Source of the DNA: Euglena gracilis
Lineage: Eukaryota; Euglenida; Euglenophyceae; Euglenales
Direction: 5' to 3'
DNA: 64,000 nucleotides
Assembly (NCBI GenBank): GCA_039621445.1
Contig: CP154954.1
Coordinates: 59,640,168-59,704,167 of the forward strand
Shown: positions 34,640 to 57,200 of the stretch, one piece after another
Layout of the letters: the number at the start of each line of letters is the position of its first letter
How positions within the stretch are numbered: the stretch's first letter is position 1
Notes under the pieces: generated by a model
Told to the model about the DNA's origin: nothing
What the model saw: only the letters and a program-made list of their open reading frames with translations
Databases searched by the model: none
Made by a program: the position numbers and the translations under genes

Positions 34640-35010
34640 CCCTCTGGGGGGTCCAGCCAGCCAGCATCCTTTTTCCAGCATCGGACCACATCAACAAGTT
34701 TTATATATTTTGCGCCAGCCCGAAGGGCAGCCGGACGTTTATGGATTTTGGCTTTCGGAGGTGCAAAAGTGTAAAAATGGGCGGAAAGGGACCAGAAAAG
34801 CTCTGGCCAGAGCAAATTTGGGGTAAAAATTCGACCTTTTGTATAATTGTCCATTTTTTTGAGTATTATTGCAGTTTCTATTTTTTTGGTGCTGGTTTGA
34901 CCCCATCTCGGGCCTAGTTTCAACGCTGGGACCCCCATGGGGGGGGGCAGGCGGGGTTTGCCAGCAGCCTTTTTCCAGCCAGCCCAAATTTTCGTTGGGC
35001 TGGACCCCGC
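34640..35010. repeat. R1-family interspersed repeat, nearly full length
   Basis: Both blocks (AACAAGTTTTATATATTTTG and CAGCAGCCTTTTTCCAGCCA) are present in order, giving the best view of the complete unit. Confidence 0.7.
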
Positions 35011-37686
35011 CCCCCCCCCCCCCGCCTGACCCAGATCCGAGCTCGAGACCCCCACCCCAGGATTGGGCAAATTCATAGGGAATGCAACTGAACCGTTGTG
35101 CAGCCTAAAATGCTGTCCCCCAAAATTCGGTTGTGTTTGTGGGATTGAGGACCACAACGGAGTTGTGGTGACAGAAGGGGGAGGAAGCCGAACTTTCATC
35201 GCTGGGTCAAAGACTGCATAAGATTCAGAGCATTGCACCCCTCCAAGAAAAACAAAACTTTCATCCAACGGCGAAAAATCCTTCGGCTTTGTATATTGGT
35301 AAAAAAACATTTTCTTGAAGATATTGCATACGTTCTTTAGTCATAAATTTGTGCTTCCCCTGTGGGAATCCATATTTGGGGCAACACTGCACTCTCATTT
35401 GAACAATCCACCCCTCCAAGCCACAAAAAATCACAATGTCCTGCAACACCAGGGGTTATGAATGCCCCCCCCCTCCCGTCCAACACACGGCAATGTTCCA
35501 CAGCTGTGCCGTTGACAGAGGTGTTAAGGCTGTGGCCATTCGCTGTAATGCATTTCCTGAGCCCACCTGTGGGCCTTTGTTGGTCCCACCACCACACCTG
35601 TGTTAAGTTGTGCAACTGAATATTTGCATCATCATATGAATGCAATCTAGTGTTTATTTTGGACTCCAGGCTCCAGGGATTTCTCACGTTTTTTGGAACC
35701 TATCATGCCTTGTAACCCAGAAGATCCCTTCTTTGTGGGGGGGTTGCACAAGGGGTTAAGTATGACGGGGTCTGCTTGGGTTGAAGGGCAATTCTGCATC
35801 GTTCTTTTTCAACTTGAGGGAGATAGGATGGAAAGATTCACAAAATGTCACGGAATATCGAACGTCAAAATACTAAAGATTAAAAAAATTGTCAAATGCA
35901 GCATCACGAATTTCCCAGGAAAATGATTTTCAAAAGATGAAGCGGAAGGTGCAGCTCAGATGAAGCAGGAGGGAAGCGTCCCCAATATGCCCCCCCAATG
36001 CTGCCCCCAATATAAAGAGCCAAGCACCAATTTTTTTTTGGTTGCCAGGCTTACCAGGTGCTTGGACAGGTTGGGGGGGGGGGAAGAGTGCCACCAACCA
36101 TAGACACCCCCTCTGGGCTCCATCTCCGGCTCGAAGCAATTGAGCCGTGTCACTGCCCTTTCCCCCCGGCAGGGTGCGCCATGCTGGGGCCTGGCCCCCC
36201 GTTCACCGAAGCGTCCCACGTGTCACTCGGTTCCCTGCTGGGGGTCGACCAAAGGAGGTGTGTCAAAGTGCGGTGGGTTGGTCTTCTGTGTCAATGGGGC
36301 CCTTCAGCATCGAGGTAGGTCAGGGCAGAACGGGATTTGGCCAAACAGCCAGGGTGGTGGGGGGGGGGGGTCGACCACCCCCATCCCCTGCATGGCGGGT
36401 GGGGGGGAGGTCGACCACCACGTCTTCCCGTTTTTCTGGTGGCACCAATTTTTGGACTCCAAAATTTTTCCCCGCCGCCTTCAGCGGGTTTTTTTTGGAC
36501 CCATTTTGGGACCCATATAGGAGGTCCCCCCGCAAAAAACCCCAAACCCCCATTTTTTTCACGTCTTCCAAAATTTCAACATTTTCTCAAAATTTTGGTT
36601 TTGAGAGGTTTTTGAAGCAAAAAAAATGCCACTGAAAATCCAAAAAAAATCCAAGAGAAAGAATATCAGTAAAATTTGATTGTGCCAAAATTTAGTCCAA
36701 TTTTTTAACCTTCTTTTTTTTCGCCCCTCTCCTGAAACTGCCAGTTTTTAAACCTGAATTTTTTGAGCTTTTTTTTGTGAAAAAATGTGGGTTTCCATCA
36801 AAAAATCATGTATTTTGGGTTCATTTTTCAAAAAAAAGTTCAAAAATTTTCCCCAGCCAAAGTCCCCGTTTTCCTAAAATTGGTGAAAGTGTTTTGGGTG
36901 GGGGGGGGGGAGGTCGACCCACCCCCCACCCACGGGGGTCACTGGGGGAGAGAGGTCCGGGACCCCCTCCCACCTCTCACTTAATACCCTGGTGGTTGGT
37001 GAGGGGTCCCAGCCCCCCCCACTGGACACCCCCCCCCTAAACGTTGGAAGGGAGGTCTGGTCCCACCCCCTTTCCCATTTCGCAAAGAGATGGCAAAAGT
37101 CGCATTTTCCCTCGAATTTTCTATATTTATCCACTATGTTGCACATTATGTTACGTCCGTTATGTTACACAAGGTGGAAAAATGTGGCGGTTTTTTGATA
37201 TTGTCTCCAAAGAAAATTCAGGTTTGTTCAACAAAATTTTCACAGGTATCTTCACCCTCGGCCAGCTACCAAACCAGAGTTTTTCCAAAGTCTCATTATT
37301 TTTGAGGTAGGAAGGGGTCTTGTGTCGGGGACTTATATGGGACCGAGTTTCCCATACATTCCTGGTCTTGTCCAACAACCATCGGTCTCATATTGCGGGG
37401 AAGGTAATAAGAAAGTGGTCACCCAACGCCTAACTCCGAGAGAGCTCATTTGGAAAAGGGTCCTGAACAGGGACAAATAATTTTAAAAATTTTGAATCCT
37501 GGATAGGGACAAAAAATGTTTAATAAAAAATATTGCATGTGCTCTTTGAGCACTGTTTCCCCTGGGTCTCCAGGTTGATTTAGTTGCTTTTATTTTCTCC
37601 TCTTATTCTCTCCTCCTCTTTTTTTTGAAAAAAATCAATCTTTTTGGGGCTTTGGGGATGGCAATTCCACTTCGCTGCTGCTTCTC

Positions 37687-46002
<8,316 letters not shown>

Positions 46003-47274
46003 GTGAGTTGGGGAGGGGTTCTCTGGCAGGCGTGTTTATCCGCCGCGGAGACGTTTAGCCAGTGACCGACCCCACCAGAGTGCGATACAAGGAGGGCGCA
46101 CGGGGATTAGGTGGGGGGGTGTCCCCCCTCCTGGACCGGTCCCCACCTGCCAAGGGGGTTCCGGACCAACCCTGGGAGGTACCCAGGACCCCAGGTCAAT
46201 TTTTTCGCTCCAGCGCTTTGCGCCAGATTTTTTTTGCAATATTGACAGGTTTTTGCCCCAAAAAATGCCAAAAATGGCACTTTTGGCTGTTTTGGGGGGT
46301 TCAAAAATCGGTCACCCGGTCCGTGCCACTGTTTAGGCGGGGCCCTTTTGGACCCCTAATGTCGAAGCCTGGAACCCACCCCAGGGGGGGAAGCGGGGTG
46401 ACGGAATGGTTTCTTCACAGTGGCTGATTAGTTTTTGGCCCAACGGTACATCAAATTCTTTGAGGCCATTTCCTTCACAGTTGTATTCAATTTCTCGTGG
46501 ATCACAGAGTCGCCGACTCCTCCCCGAGGGGGGGGGTGACTGACTGTGGCACGAGTCGCCTACTCCTCCCCGAGTGGGGGGTGGTGTGACTGACTGGCTT
46601 GCTAAAAAAGGACACTACAATTGTTTGCATTTTTTTTAAAAAAAAACTCTTTTGATCACGGCTTTGTTTTGCCGGAGGGGACCCTGCCTCCCAGGGGGAG
46701 GGGGTCCAGCCAGCCAGCATTTGTTTCCCAGCCAGCAGCTCCCAGCCCGGCTATGGACCCCCCCCTGGGTCTGTTGAGATACAGTTAGGGCCAGCTTGGC
46801 CAGACCGAAAGAAAGGAGATTGAAAAAAGGCCAAAAATGGCGTTCCTGAGGGGTGTTTGCTTTTCCCCTCCAATTTTAGCCAGGAAAAAAATCTTTTTTT
46901 TAATCCGAGCTTGGTTTGGATTTTTTTTGCCTGTTTGCGGGGCACCTGCCAGGTCCAGTTGCCAGCCAGCTGGACGGGCTCCAGCCAGCACCTTTTTTTC
47001 AGCCCGCCCGCAAGACCTTTGGGGGTATTTATGAAAACCTTCTTTTTGACAGCAAAACCCTTGGGGCACGGCAGCTCAATCTGTACAGTATTTCCAAAAC
47101 AAAAAATTAAAAGACCCGAAGATTTTTGGATTTCAGTTTTTTGTGGGAAAACAATGTTTTGTTTCAAATATTCTCCATAACTGTCTGGTCAATTTTTGCG
47201 GTTTTCCAGCCAGGGGTTATTTTAGTCGTGGACCCCCGGGGGGAGGGTGGGGAGGTCTGACCGAGCTCCCCCCC

Positions 47275-47295
47275 CTATATATGTGTGTGTGTGTG

Positions 47296-47357
<62 letters not shown>

Positions 47358-47441
47358 GTATATATATACTACATATACTGTATATAGTATAGTATATATA
47401 TGTATATAGTATATATATATTATATATAGAGTATATATATA

Positions 47442-47474
<33 letters not shown>

Positions 47475-47475
47475 C
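47275..47475. repeat. (GT)n and (AT)n array inside an R2 repeat
   Basis: The R2 unit is interrupted here, its left and right parts flanking the array. Confidence 0.85.
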
Positions 47476-48553
47476 CCACCCCGGAGCAGGGTGGGATATA
47501 CTTTTTGGCGCCGAACACGCCGAAAATTTTTGAAAAGGTGCTATTTTTAGCATTTTTCGCGATTTTTCGGCCATTTTTTTGGGGGTCCCCCGGGACCCCC
47601 CCCCCCCCGGGGGCAGGGGGTGGGTGGGTGGGGGGGACCCCCCCGGTCTTAAAAAAAAAAACCTGTTTCCAATATGCAAAGGTTTTTTTTAAAAAAAATC
47701 AAAACCTCTCACCAAATCATTCAGCGTCAATGGTCTGCTCTCGAAACCGCTCTCGGTAATTTAATGGGCATCCCCTTTGTTTTGACAATGGCTGAACCTG
47801 GCATCCTATCGCATGGTTTATTGTTTCCGGTTTGGCAGGTTCCGCTTCCCCGTTCCCCGAAATTCATGGACCGCATCCCCCCACAGGGAGTGGACCTCCG
47901 GCTCAATGCACCCAGTGCTCAATGCACTCAGGGCAGGCCTGGACGCTGGCATGCTTTCATGCCGTCAGAAGATGCTTCTGTGTGGAAACAGTTGCCTGCG
48001 GAAGGCAACCCAGAATTGGGCAGGGTTCCATCTTTTGACAGCCAAAACCCTGATAACTCCGGACAAGGGTTTCGCTTTAGCGGCAAGGGACCCCAACCCC
48101 AGGGAGCAGGGGGTCCATCAAGCCAGCTCTTTTCCAGCCAGTGGGCTTTTGACATTCCTGCACCCCCCATCGCGATTTTTTGTTTATTTTCATTTTTTTA
48201 GGTCACACAGGAAACAATTTGGTAAAGGTTTCCTAGAACAGACCAAGGTTGGGTTCAATTTGGCGAATTCCAAGACATATTTGTGCCATGATTTAGTGAT
48301 TTTGGTGGATCTTTGACAGCGTTGGTTTTCTCTGGTCTGGTTTGACTCCAGCTCAGGCCCAGATCCAACTGGGGTACCCCCAACCCGGGGGGGTTCCCAA
48401 CCAGCCCAAGCGTCCCAGCCTCTGAGTTGACCTCTCCACGGGGGTCTAAGCTCAGAGGATTTGGCCATTCTGCCATGCCGCCGCTGTGGATGGACGTCGG
48501 CTTGGAGGGCAGTTCTCCGCGGTCCTCCGACTCGATGTTTGACTCCCCTCCTG

Positions 48554-49130
<577 letters not shown>

Positions 49131-51158
49131 GGTTGGTTGGGTGCGTGAGTGTGCGTGCATAAGTTGGGGGATGGCCTGTCCTGGCCATCGTCCATATGCC
49201 TGGGCCGACCTTAATGCCCACGGCCATGTCAAATGCCCGCTTCATGGTTTACCTAGCTTCTTCCCAGCAGTCAAAACAGGAGCCAGTTCACCGTCATTAC
49301 ACACGTATGGTACATAATATATAACATGAACCGGAGCGGTCCAAAATCGAAAAATTTAAAAAATCTCGAAAACGCTGCGGAGTTGAGGAAAAGTGATGGG
49401 ACCTCATTTCACATCTTTGGAACGCCCTATCGATCGGTATGCGCGCTTTTGGGCCAACTCCTCGCCTAGCCCGAGATACGGCCGTTTTGGGGTTTTGGGC
49501 CAGTTTTGCCACCGCTTTTCTACCATAATGCGCATGTGATGTATGAGATATATAATGTATTATATATGTAACACATGATACGCATCCCCTTCCCATTCTC
49601 TCTGCTTCTCATCCCCCAGGTATGTCCAGCAACGGAACGAACGATTGCATGCCGATGGAGGTTTATGATCCGTTCCTTTCATGGTGTAGTGCAGAAGGGG
49701 GCAACATGGTGTGTCTTTTGTCTCAGTCTGTGTGCTTTGTGGTGTGCTGTGTGTGTGGTGTGTTGTGCTTTCGTTGTGTTGTGATGTGTGCTGCTGTTTT
49801 TTTTTGCGGTGTGGTGCTGTTGTGCGCTACGCTGTGTTTGGTGTACCAACTCTGGAAGGGCGACACAGGTTCGATGGGTTGAGATGATTCTATTCCATCT
49901 TTTTCTATATCTCTTTTTTTTACTTTATTTCTTCTCTTCATTTTCTGATTTGGGATTTCTTGCAATCTCACCAGAGGTTGAAAAGGTTTTTTTGTTGCAA
50001 TTTGTTGCTTTTATGAATTTTCATAGTTCCACGCTGCCCACAGGGTTTTTGTTTGACGCACCGCATGCTTTTGGATGATGTTTTTAGGTGGTTGGACCTG
50101 GTAAAAATGGTTCCCTGGTGCTCCCCTGGCTGGTGGCTGTCGCTCTGGTTCTTCGGCATGGCTCCCCTCTCACAGCTGCTGGACCTCCCGGAGATGGAGA
50201 GCAACCTCTCCCAGTGGTGTCTGTGAAGGTGTGGTGGCCGCCGGGCCAGTTTTGATGTTCTTTGCACAGTGAGGGGTGCGAGGGGGCCCAGGCAGCATAC
50301 AGACCCGACCCGCCTTTTTCCCCCCCACCCGTTTGTCAAAGCACGGGCCCTGTCTCAACCTCACCAGATGTCTTTTTAAGGAATGTCACCCCTTGGGGGG
50401 AGTGGCTGAGTGTTATGGGAAGGCAACACATTCAACCCCACTTGGGGGGGGGGTTGGATTTGGGGAGGGGGTTAGTGTGAGAAACGTGGTTTTTTTGAAA
50501 GCACCATGGAGCCGGAGCTGGGACCCAAGAACGACCCCCTCCCCCTTGGGGGTGCTGCGGTGGGCTGGCCCCCCCAGCCAGGTGGCCCTGGCCGGTGCAG
50601 GTTCTCTGGTCCACATTTCCTTTCCCGCACTTCCGCCTGATTTGTAATCATCCAGAACAACCCCAAACCTGCAAAAATACATAATTTGCAAACACTTTTG
50701 ACATTTTCCCATAAGTTTTTCTGGAGCTCTGTGCCGAAATGTTTCCTCTAGACCTAGTCGAGCTCACTGGACCCAATTTCATTCCAACAGACCCTCCCCC
50801 CCCATCAAGCATCTTGGCCAACAGCTTGGGCTGGACCCATCTCGAGGTGCTTAAAAACCGGGTATGCCCGGCTTGTTTTCGGGTCAGAGGGTTGAGTGCT
50901 CAAGTGCGAGAGCAAAGCCATCCTATTGGTCAACTGGGTTCAATTGTGTCATTCTCTTGCTGCCAGAACTTGTTGTTTCCTTTATGTCACAGTCCTTCCT
51001 TGAATTTGTGGCGCCTTTACCCTCGAGGCGGCTTAGCCTCACCTCCTGAAACAGCCCCAGCTGCGTGTCAGCCAACCCAGCACTGACCTGCCCAGGGAGA
51101 CCCGGCCACCTCTTGCCATTGTGCCCTGCATTTCCCCGCCCGCCTATTCATCGTTGCC

Positions 51159-51260
51159 ATGGCCTCCCACCCGCCGTCTGTGCCCCCAACGATGCTTGCC
51201 GATGCCCCACCACGCCGCTGGTGGTGCTCACCCCTCCTCATCGCTGCCCAGACGCCTCGC
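51159..51260 (+). CDS. Possible first exon of gene D
   Basis: It begins GCCATGG and reads MASHPPSVPPTMLADAPP then RRWWCSPLLIAAQ. A short N-terminus followed by Arg-Arg and a hydrophobic stretch would suit a membrane anchor preceding the hydrophobic exon at 53,614. All three frames are open here, so this is weak. Confidence 0.25.
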
Positions 51261-54200
51261 CGCAGTTACCACCTGCCCTGCCCCCCCCCCCGTCTGACCC
51301 TGTGGGCTCGGCGGCTCATCCAGTTCCATCCTCGCCCGTGACTGCGTGAGCTGCTGACGCACCAGAGCTTTGCTCAACCCACCGGCTCAACCACCAGACA
51401 CGGGTTTCCAACGCCAGCCACTCCCGGGAGAATGGGTCTGGTGACCAACCTTGAAACCTTGAGGGTATTCGGCTGGAAAGTTCGGCCGACGGCGGGATCC
51501 AGAATAGTGGTACACCCGTGGGATGCCCTAGAATGGAGGAAGTGGGAACAGCCGATATGGAAGTTTTCTGCGCATTCAGCATGGCATTCTCATAGCGAAG
51601 AAGATTACATTCCCGCTACAGAAGGTGATTGCTGTGGCGATGCCTGGTCGATTCATCACATGCAGGAGGAAGAGAACCACAGAGCTTCAGCTTTGCAGGA
51701 ACACATTTTCTTTTCGGTCCCGTCCCGACAAGGCTGCTGCGTGAACCCCGTGGCGGCCAGCACCTTTCTCCCACTCACCCCACAGCTCCATTTCCCATCT
51801 GTGTTTTCCCCTGCCCTGTCTGTGACCCACGTATGGCCTTTCGGCCAGAGACCCACCCATTCTTCTGCCCCACTGCTTGCTGTGCATGCAAAGCATTGCA
51901 AGGCATCCTATGGAGTCCCAGGGATGCATTTGGTTTCGCACCAACCTTGTTTGATGCAGAGGGAAGCATTTTTGCCCCCCCCCCCGTCAGGTTTTACCCA
52001 CCATCCTCTCCACCTCCAGGGGGTGGTCGTCATATCATTGCTTAAAGTGTGTCCCGGAAGGTGAGGGTGACTGACTGGCTTTATTCGGAATGACTGACTG
52101 GCTGTTGGCTCCGGACCCCCCCCCCCCGGGGGGGGGTCGGCCAGAATTGGCCGAAAGTGGCCACCCGGCGCCGGATTTTTGACCAAATTTCTTGGTGCTT
52201 TGCCTTTTTGACCGAGTGGCCAAGGTGGTTGACCCCCCCTCAGTAGGAATTGGATTACTGGTTTTGAAAAGTGACTGAATAGTTTTTGAGAGTGGAAAGT
52301 GAACCCCCCGGGGCAAGCAATGGTGCGGTGGTCACACAGGGGTTAAGTGAATGGGTATGGATGCTGCAGCGCACACCCCTGGTGCCAAACCAACCCAGGA
52401 GTGAAATACCTGCTGCTTGGTATGGGCTGGCACTCCAGAGTGGAAGGCTTGCCAATATGACACCTGCACTGGTTTTGCCCACAAAGGAATAGAGTGTTGT
52501 GGCAGAAGTGGCTTCGATTGTGCATTCATAGGGAAACAATCTTTTTTTTTCCATTCCTTTCGTTTCTTTTCATTCCTTTTCATTTTTTCTTTGTGTTTTC
52601 TTCAGCACGTTGATAGAACACTGCCAAGGCAAGAAAGAGCAAGAAAGTTCCATCATACCGCAACCCAATCTGCCCTACGGCTCACTCGTTTCTTGAGGTA
52701 GTGTTGGCCCCACTCGGGTCGGCGTGTGGCCGTTGCTGGTAGACGTTTCTGCTTAAATACACCGCCGTTTGCGAGGAAGAACTTTGGAATGGAGTTGTAC
52801 GGCCTGCCAGCAATACAACTCTGCAGTACATCTGCGCCTTCCCAGTTTGTGCAGCTCCGCCCACCTTGCTCTCAGCCCAACTATGGGTGCCGTCCATGGT
52901 GTCGTCCTCAAGTACGTCACCCGCGGTGTTGCTCCCGTGCAGCCATTTCCACAACCGCACGCTCTTCGTACAGATACACATAGAAACACCAGTGCCACAT
53001 GCACACGCATCAATGCACTTGTTTGCGCATGCGCTTATCCACCGTGTGTGCAAACACAAGCCATTTGTTCAACACACAGGAGCATTTCCACGGGGGGTCG
53101 GAAATGGCGTACAGATGGTATCCATATCATGGTATCCATATCATGGTATCCATATCATGGTATCCATATCATGGTATCCATACCATGGTATCCATATCAT
53201 GGTGTCCATATCATGGTATCCATATCATGGTATCCATATCATGGTATCCAGATGGTACAGATACAGATGGTGTCCTTTGGGTGTCTGGCAGAGGTGCTCT
53301 GTAATGGGGAGTGCAACGGCGCGGCGATATGCTCAGTGCAGCTTTCGGGTTTTCCGCGATCCGATTGCCAGGGGATGCCCCCGGCGTTAAAGCAGGCTGG
53401 CCCACTCTGTCAGGGCAACCCAATGTGGGTGTACCATTCCCAACGTTTTGGGTCAAATACCTTTCGTCCCCCCCACATTCTGCTGGCCTGCTTGTGAAGT
53501 TGGAAGGCTCCTTGCCCCCCACCGCAGGAAATGCTTTGATTGTTCTCAATGGTTGAAATGAATCCTCCCAATGGCATGAACCCACCTGGCACCGCGGCGT
53601 TTCTTCGTGGGCAGTTCAGCCCTTGCCATTGTTGCTGTGGTATATGTGCATCACGAACGGCACCATCGCCCTCCTGTTCCAGCTGCAGCGGTGTGTGCTT
53701 TTTGTTGTGTTTCCCCCTCTCTTTTCTGGTGTGTTTACAGGTTTGTGCTGCATCGTTGTTCGTCTTTATGTTACTGCCAAGCAGCAAGCTTGCCTCCCAT
53801 CAACGCTAGCCCACTCTCCTTGATTTGGCCTCTCGGGGAGTTGCCAACATTCCCATGCACACCATCTTAAGTAAACCTAGCCAGGATAGGGGATAGACAC
53901 AATGGTGTTAGGGCTTTCCTTAGTTCTTCTGTTTCTTTTTGAGCCGAGCAGCCGTTTTTCGGCTTCAGCTTCGCCACACAATGGTGTGGCGTGACCCCTT
54001 GTGCTGCCTTCCACCGCAGGGGGATGTTCGTCCTCGGCAAGAACCCGGTCACTGGCCAAATCCCATGGTGGTCCTACCTGCTGTGGGCCGGCCAGGCCGT
54101 GTCAGTGACTTGCCAGGTGTGGCGCAGCGAAGGACATTTTGTCCTTTTTACACTGCATAATGCACAGTATTTTCAGGAATTGGAATTCATTGTGCCGTCC

Positions 54201-57200
54201 CTGTACACAGACATGGGCAAAAATGCATCCATGTGCCAGCTTTTTTTTATGGCTGCAGGAGTGGTGGCTGACTGGTTTTTTTTTTGCAGTAATTGGCTTG
54301 GTATTATGTACCGGGACTCCAGCTTAGATCCAGCCACGGACCCGATGTGGTTTTTTTTCCGATCTTTTTCTGTCACCGAAGGCTTTGTGAGCATTCTGGG
54401 ATCTTTTTGACAGTGGCTGGGTGTGGCTGGAAAAGTTTCAAGCATCCTCTCAAAGTGACTACTATTAACCCAAGGGTGTGGAAGCCTGCTCCGTGAACAC
54501 ATGCCACCGCCTGGGCTCGGGTTCCACCTCCCAACAACGATCTACACCCGCCCAGGCTTCTGTTTTCGGGACGGTTGGGTTGGGGCATGGGGCGGGGGGT
54601 CATGGGTGGGGGAAGCACTTCATTCGGGGGGGGGGGGGCGGATTTTGGGTGTAAGTCGGTGCTGTGCCACCTCCCCGGGACCCGAAAATGGCTATGTTAC
54701 GCCATGGGCAAGCACCCCACAGCACACGGCAACACCCCGAGGGACTGATAGAACGAAGCCTACCCCGTCTCCACCACGCGGTGGGGAAGCGGCGCGGGGT
54801 GCCCGCCGCCACGGAGGTGGCGAAGGGCTTCTGGGTGGGCGGCCGGTACAGCCACGAGCTGCAGGTTTGTGTGTGCGCACCAACGAGCCCACTGGGAGTT
54901 GTCGCTTGGGGGCCCATTCCAACCGGGAACCCCCCCCCCACAGGATCTGGGCAGGCACGAGATGACATTTTTCCTGGAGGGTCACATTTTGGGTGGCATG
55001 GTTGTGCCGGACACACCCCGATGCCAATGTCACGGGGGCCGAAAATGGTCGTTTTCGAGCGCAAATTTGCTGGGTCCACAGGTTCGGGGACCCAAACTGC
55101 CAAAATGCCTGCTATGGGCAGGGCCCCATATCACAACCCCCCCCCCCCCGGCCCCCGGGTTGGTACAAGCAGCCTAACACCCAGGTAGCTCTTGCCATCT
55201 GCCCCAGCCAAATTTCCCTCCCCCACCTTCTGCCCAGGGGCATCACTGGGCAGCTGTGGTGGACGTGACGTGCGAGTTCCCCGAGACATGCATGGCGGTC
55301 ACCGCCCAGTACCTGCTGATGCCCTCCTGGGACGGAGCCCAGGAGCCCCCGGCCGTGTCCCCCCCCCCGCCATTTTTGATACATATCTGGGACTTTTGTG
55401 CATTTCCGGAGCTTCAAAATTAGAGGGTGGCCAGAATCCACGGAGAGGAGGAGACACCCATGTTGCCTGATGCATGCACTGTGCTGCGGAGAGGTGTGTC
55501 GGGGGTGACCCAGTGAGACGCCTCGCCCAGAATGCATTTGGTCGGCCGATTTCGCATTTTTGGCTTTTCCATGTCCTGGGCGTTCAAAACCCTCAACCCA
55601 AACCTCGAGAAATACAAAATCGGAAATTGTGCAATTTTCCGTTTTTGTATTTCTCGAGGTTTGGGTTGAGGTTTTTGAGCTGCTGGTGACAAATCTGCCC
55701 TCTGTGTACAGAATTTTACCAACCCAGAGGAAACACCAAATTTTGATCCTTTTGGCCCTCCACACCGTGGAGCTGAGTTTTGATTCCCCCTGGTTTGACC
55801 CCAGGAAAATTACGAATGCCCAAAAATATGCGAAAACCCTGTCCCATCCGCCGCAGTTCCTGTGTGGCACCTTCCCGTGCCAGGTGCACCCATTTGCGTT
55901 TTGAAGCCATTGCAGCCTCTTATGGCCAATTTGAAGCCTATTGCAAAAGGAGTACGTTTTCCAACGCAATTGAAATTTTCGGTAGAAAGAGATTGTGAGA
56001 TAATTCTGTGAATCATTGTAGATGAGATAAAGGAGATGGGGTTTCACCAGTTGCCAACTGAGCATCTACATCACTCCACTCATCTTTGTGACACCCACAA
56101 GTCAGCAAATACAATGTTTTTTTTTTGCAATTGCGCAAAGGGACCATTATTTTGTGCAATTGTGCACAGGAATTTCAAAAACCAACCAAGAGCCTTCTAT
56201 GCCAGCCTGTTTAGAGCCTGTTTGGAAAATTAATATCATGAAATTGTGGAATTACCTCTCCTGTGTTCTTATCGTTGTCAGAGATCGGGAGCGTGGGAGG
56301 GTCGTGGGGTCGGGGGGGATCGCGCAGCCTGTTGCAGAAACAAAAACACAAATGCATCCCCTAAAGTTGCCCCACCGGTCTGAAGTTTGACGCTTCTTCT
56401 GCGATGATACCGCCCAGTGTGGTTGTCTTCGGCTCATACATAAAAACTTATGACACATGATGCCATGCATAGCAGGCTTCTTTTTAAGGAAAGTTGCACC
56501 TGTGAGGGGTGCTGTGGGCAGGCAGGGGGGTTGGGCGCTGTCGAACCCTCCCCGGGGTGGTCAGGTTTTGGGGTGGGAAGTGCGCTATAGCACCCCTCCC
56601 AGGCGCCGACTCTGCCAGGTCCCAAAAATGGGGGGGGGAGTTGAGGGAAAACCCAAATTGTCACCGGAAATCATATGTGTGTCATGCGACGTATGAGTCA
56701 CATCTCATCACATGTTATGGATCAGGCTTCTTTTGAACAACCCCAAGGGGGGAGGGCTGCCTTGTGCCTGGGGTGCCTGCCCATAGCACAGGGGGTCGGT
56801 TTTGGGCCCATATACCTGCCGATCCAGGCAAATTCCCTTGAAAACAGCCCCCTGTCCTCGGGGGGACCCTGCGGCCGTGCCGCTCACGCCGGCGCAGCTC
56901 GAGGCGGCGGCGCAGTTCTGCGTCGCGGCGGCCCCGGCGGGGGACGTGCTGGTCCACTGCGCCCACGGCCGGGGCCGGTCCACCACCGTGATGTGCGCCG
57001 TGCTGGTCACTGCGGGCGTCGCCGCCGGCCGGGCGGGCCCGGACCCCCGGACCCTGACGGCTGTGGAAGGTTGGTGACCCGGGGGGGGGGGGGTTGGGCT
57101 GGGAGGGCAACCCAGGCAGTGGAGGGGGAATGTGTTACCGACATGTTACCGTGTTACTGACATTTTGCCGTGTGGTTTTTTCCCCGTTTCGGCGTTATAG

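Larger units (their letters stand above)
32377..37686. other. Region between genes B and C
   Basis: A frame at about 32,395-32,570 reads ALEHVEDAARRC...ELWVVEVLACGGGG and has exon-like composition, but it begins only about 20 bp after gene B's stop and may be 3' UTR or part of another gene. The rest holds GACCAGGGCC and GATGCTGGGC minisatellites, a copy of the 33.2/43.4 kb duplicated segment, an R1 repeat (34,640-35,010) and TTTTGG-rich sequence. Upstream exons of the GATA gene may lie here but I could not identify them. Confidence 0.4.

Noticed and set aside
51432-52064. 210-codon open frame
   Set aside because: No recognisable motif; codon composition like flanking noncoding DNA. Kept as an open possibility only.
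53115-53255. Regulatory operator array
   Set aside because: A simple 14-bp minisatellite; nothing links it to a promoter.
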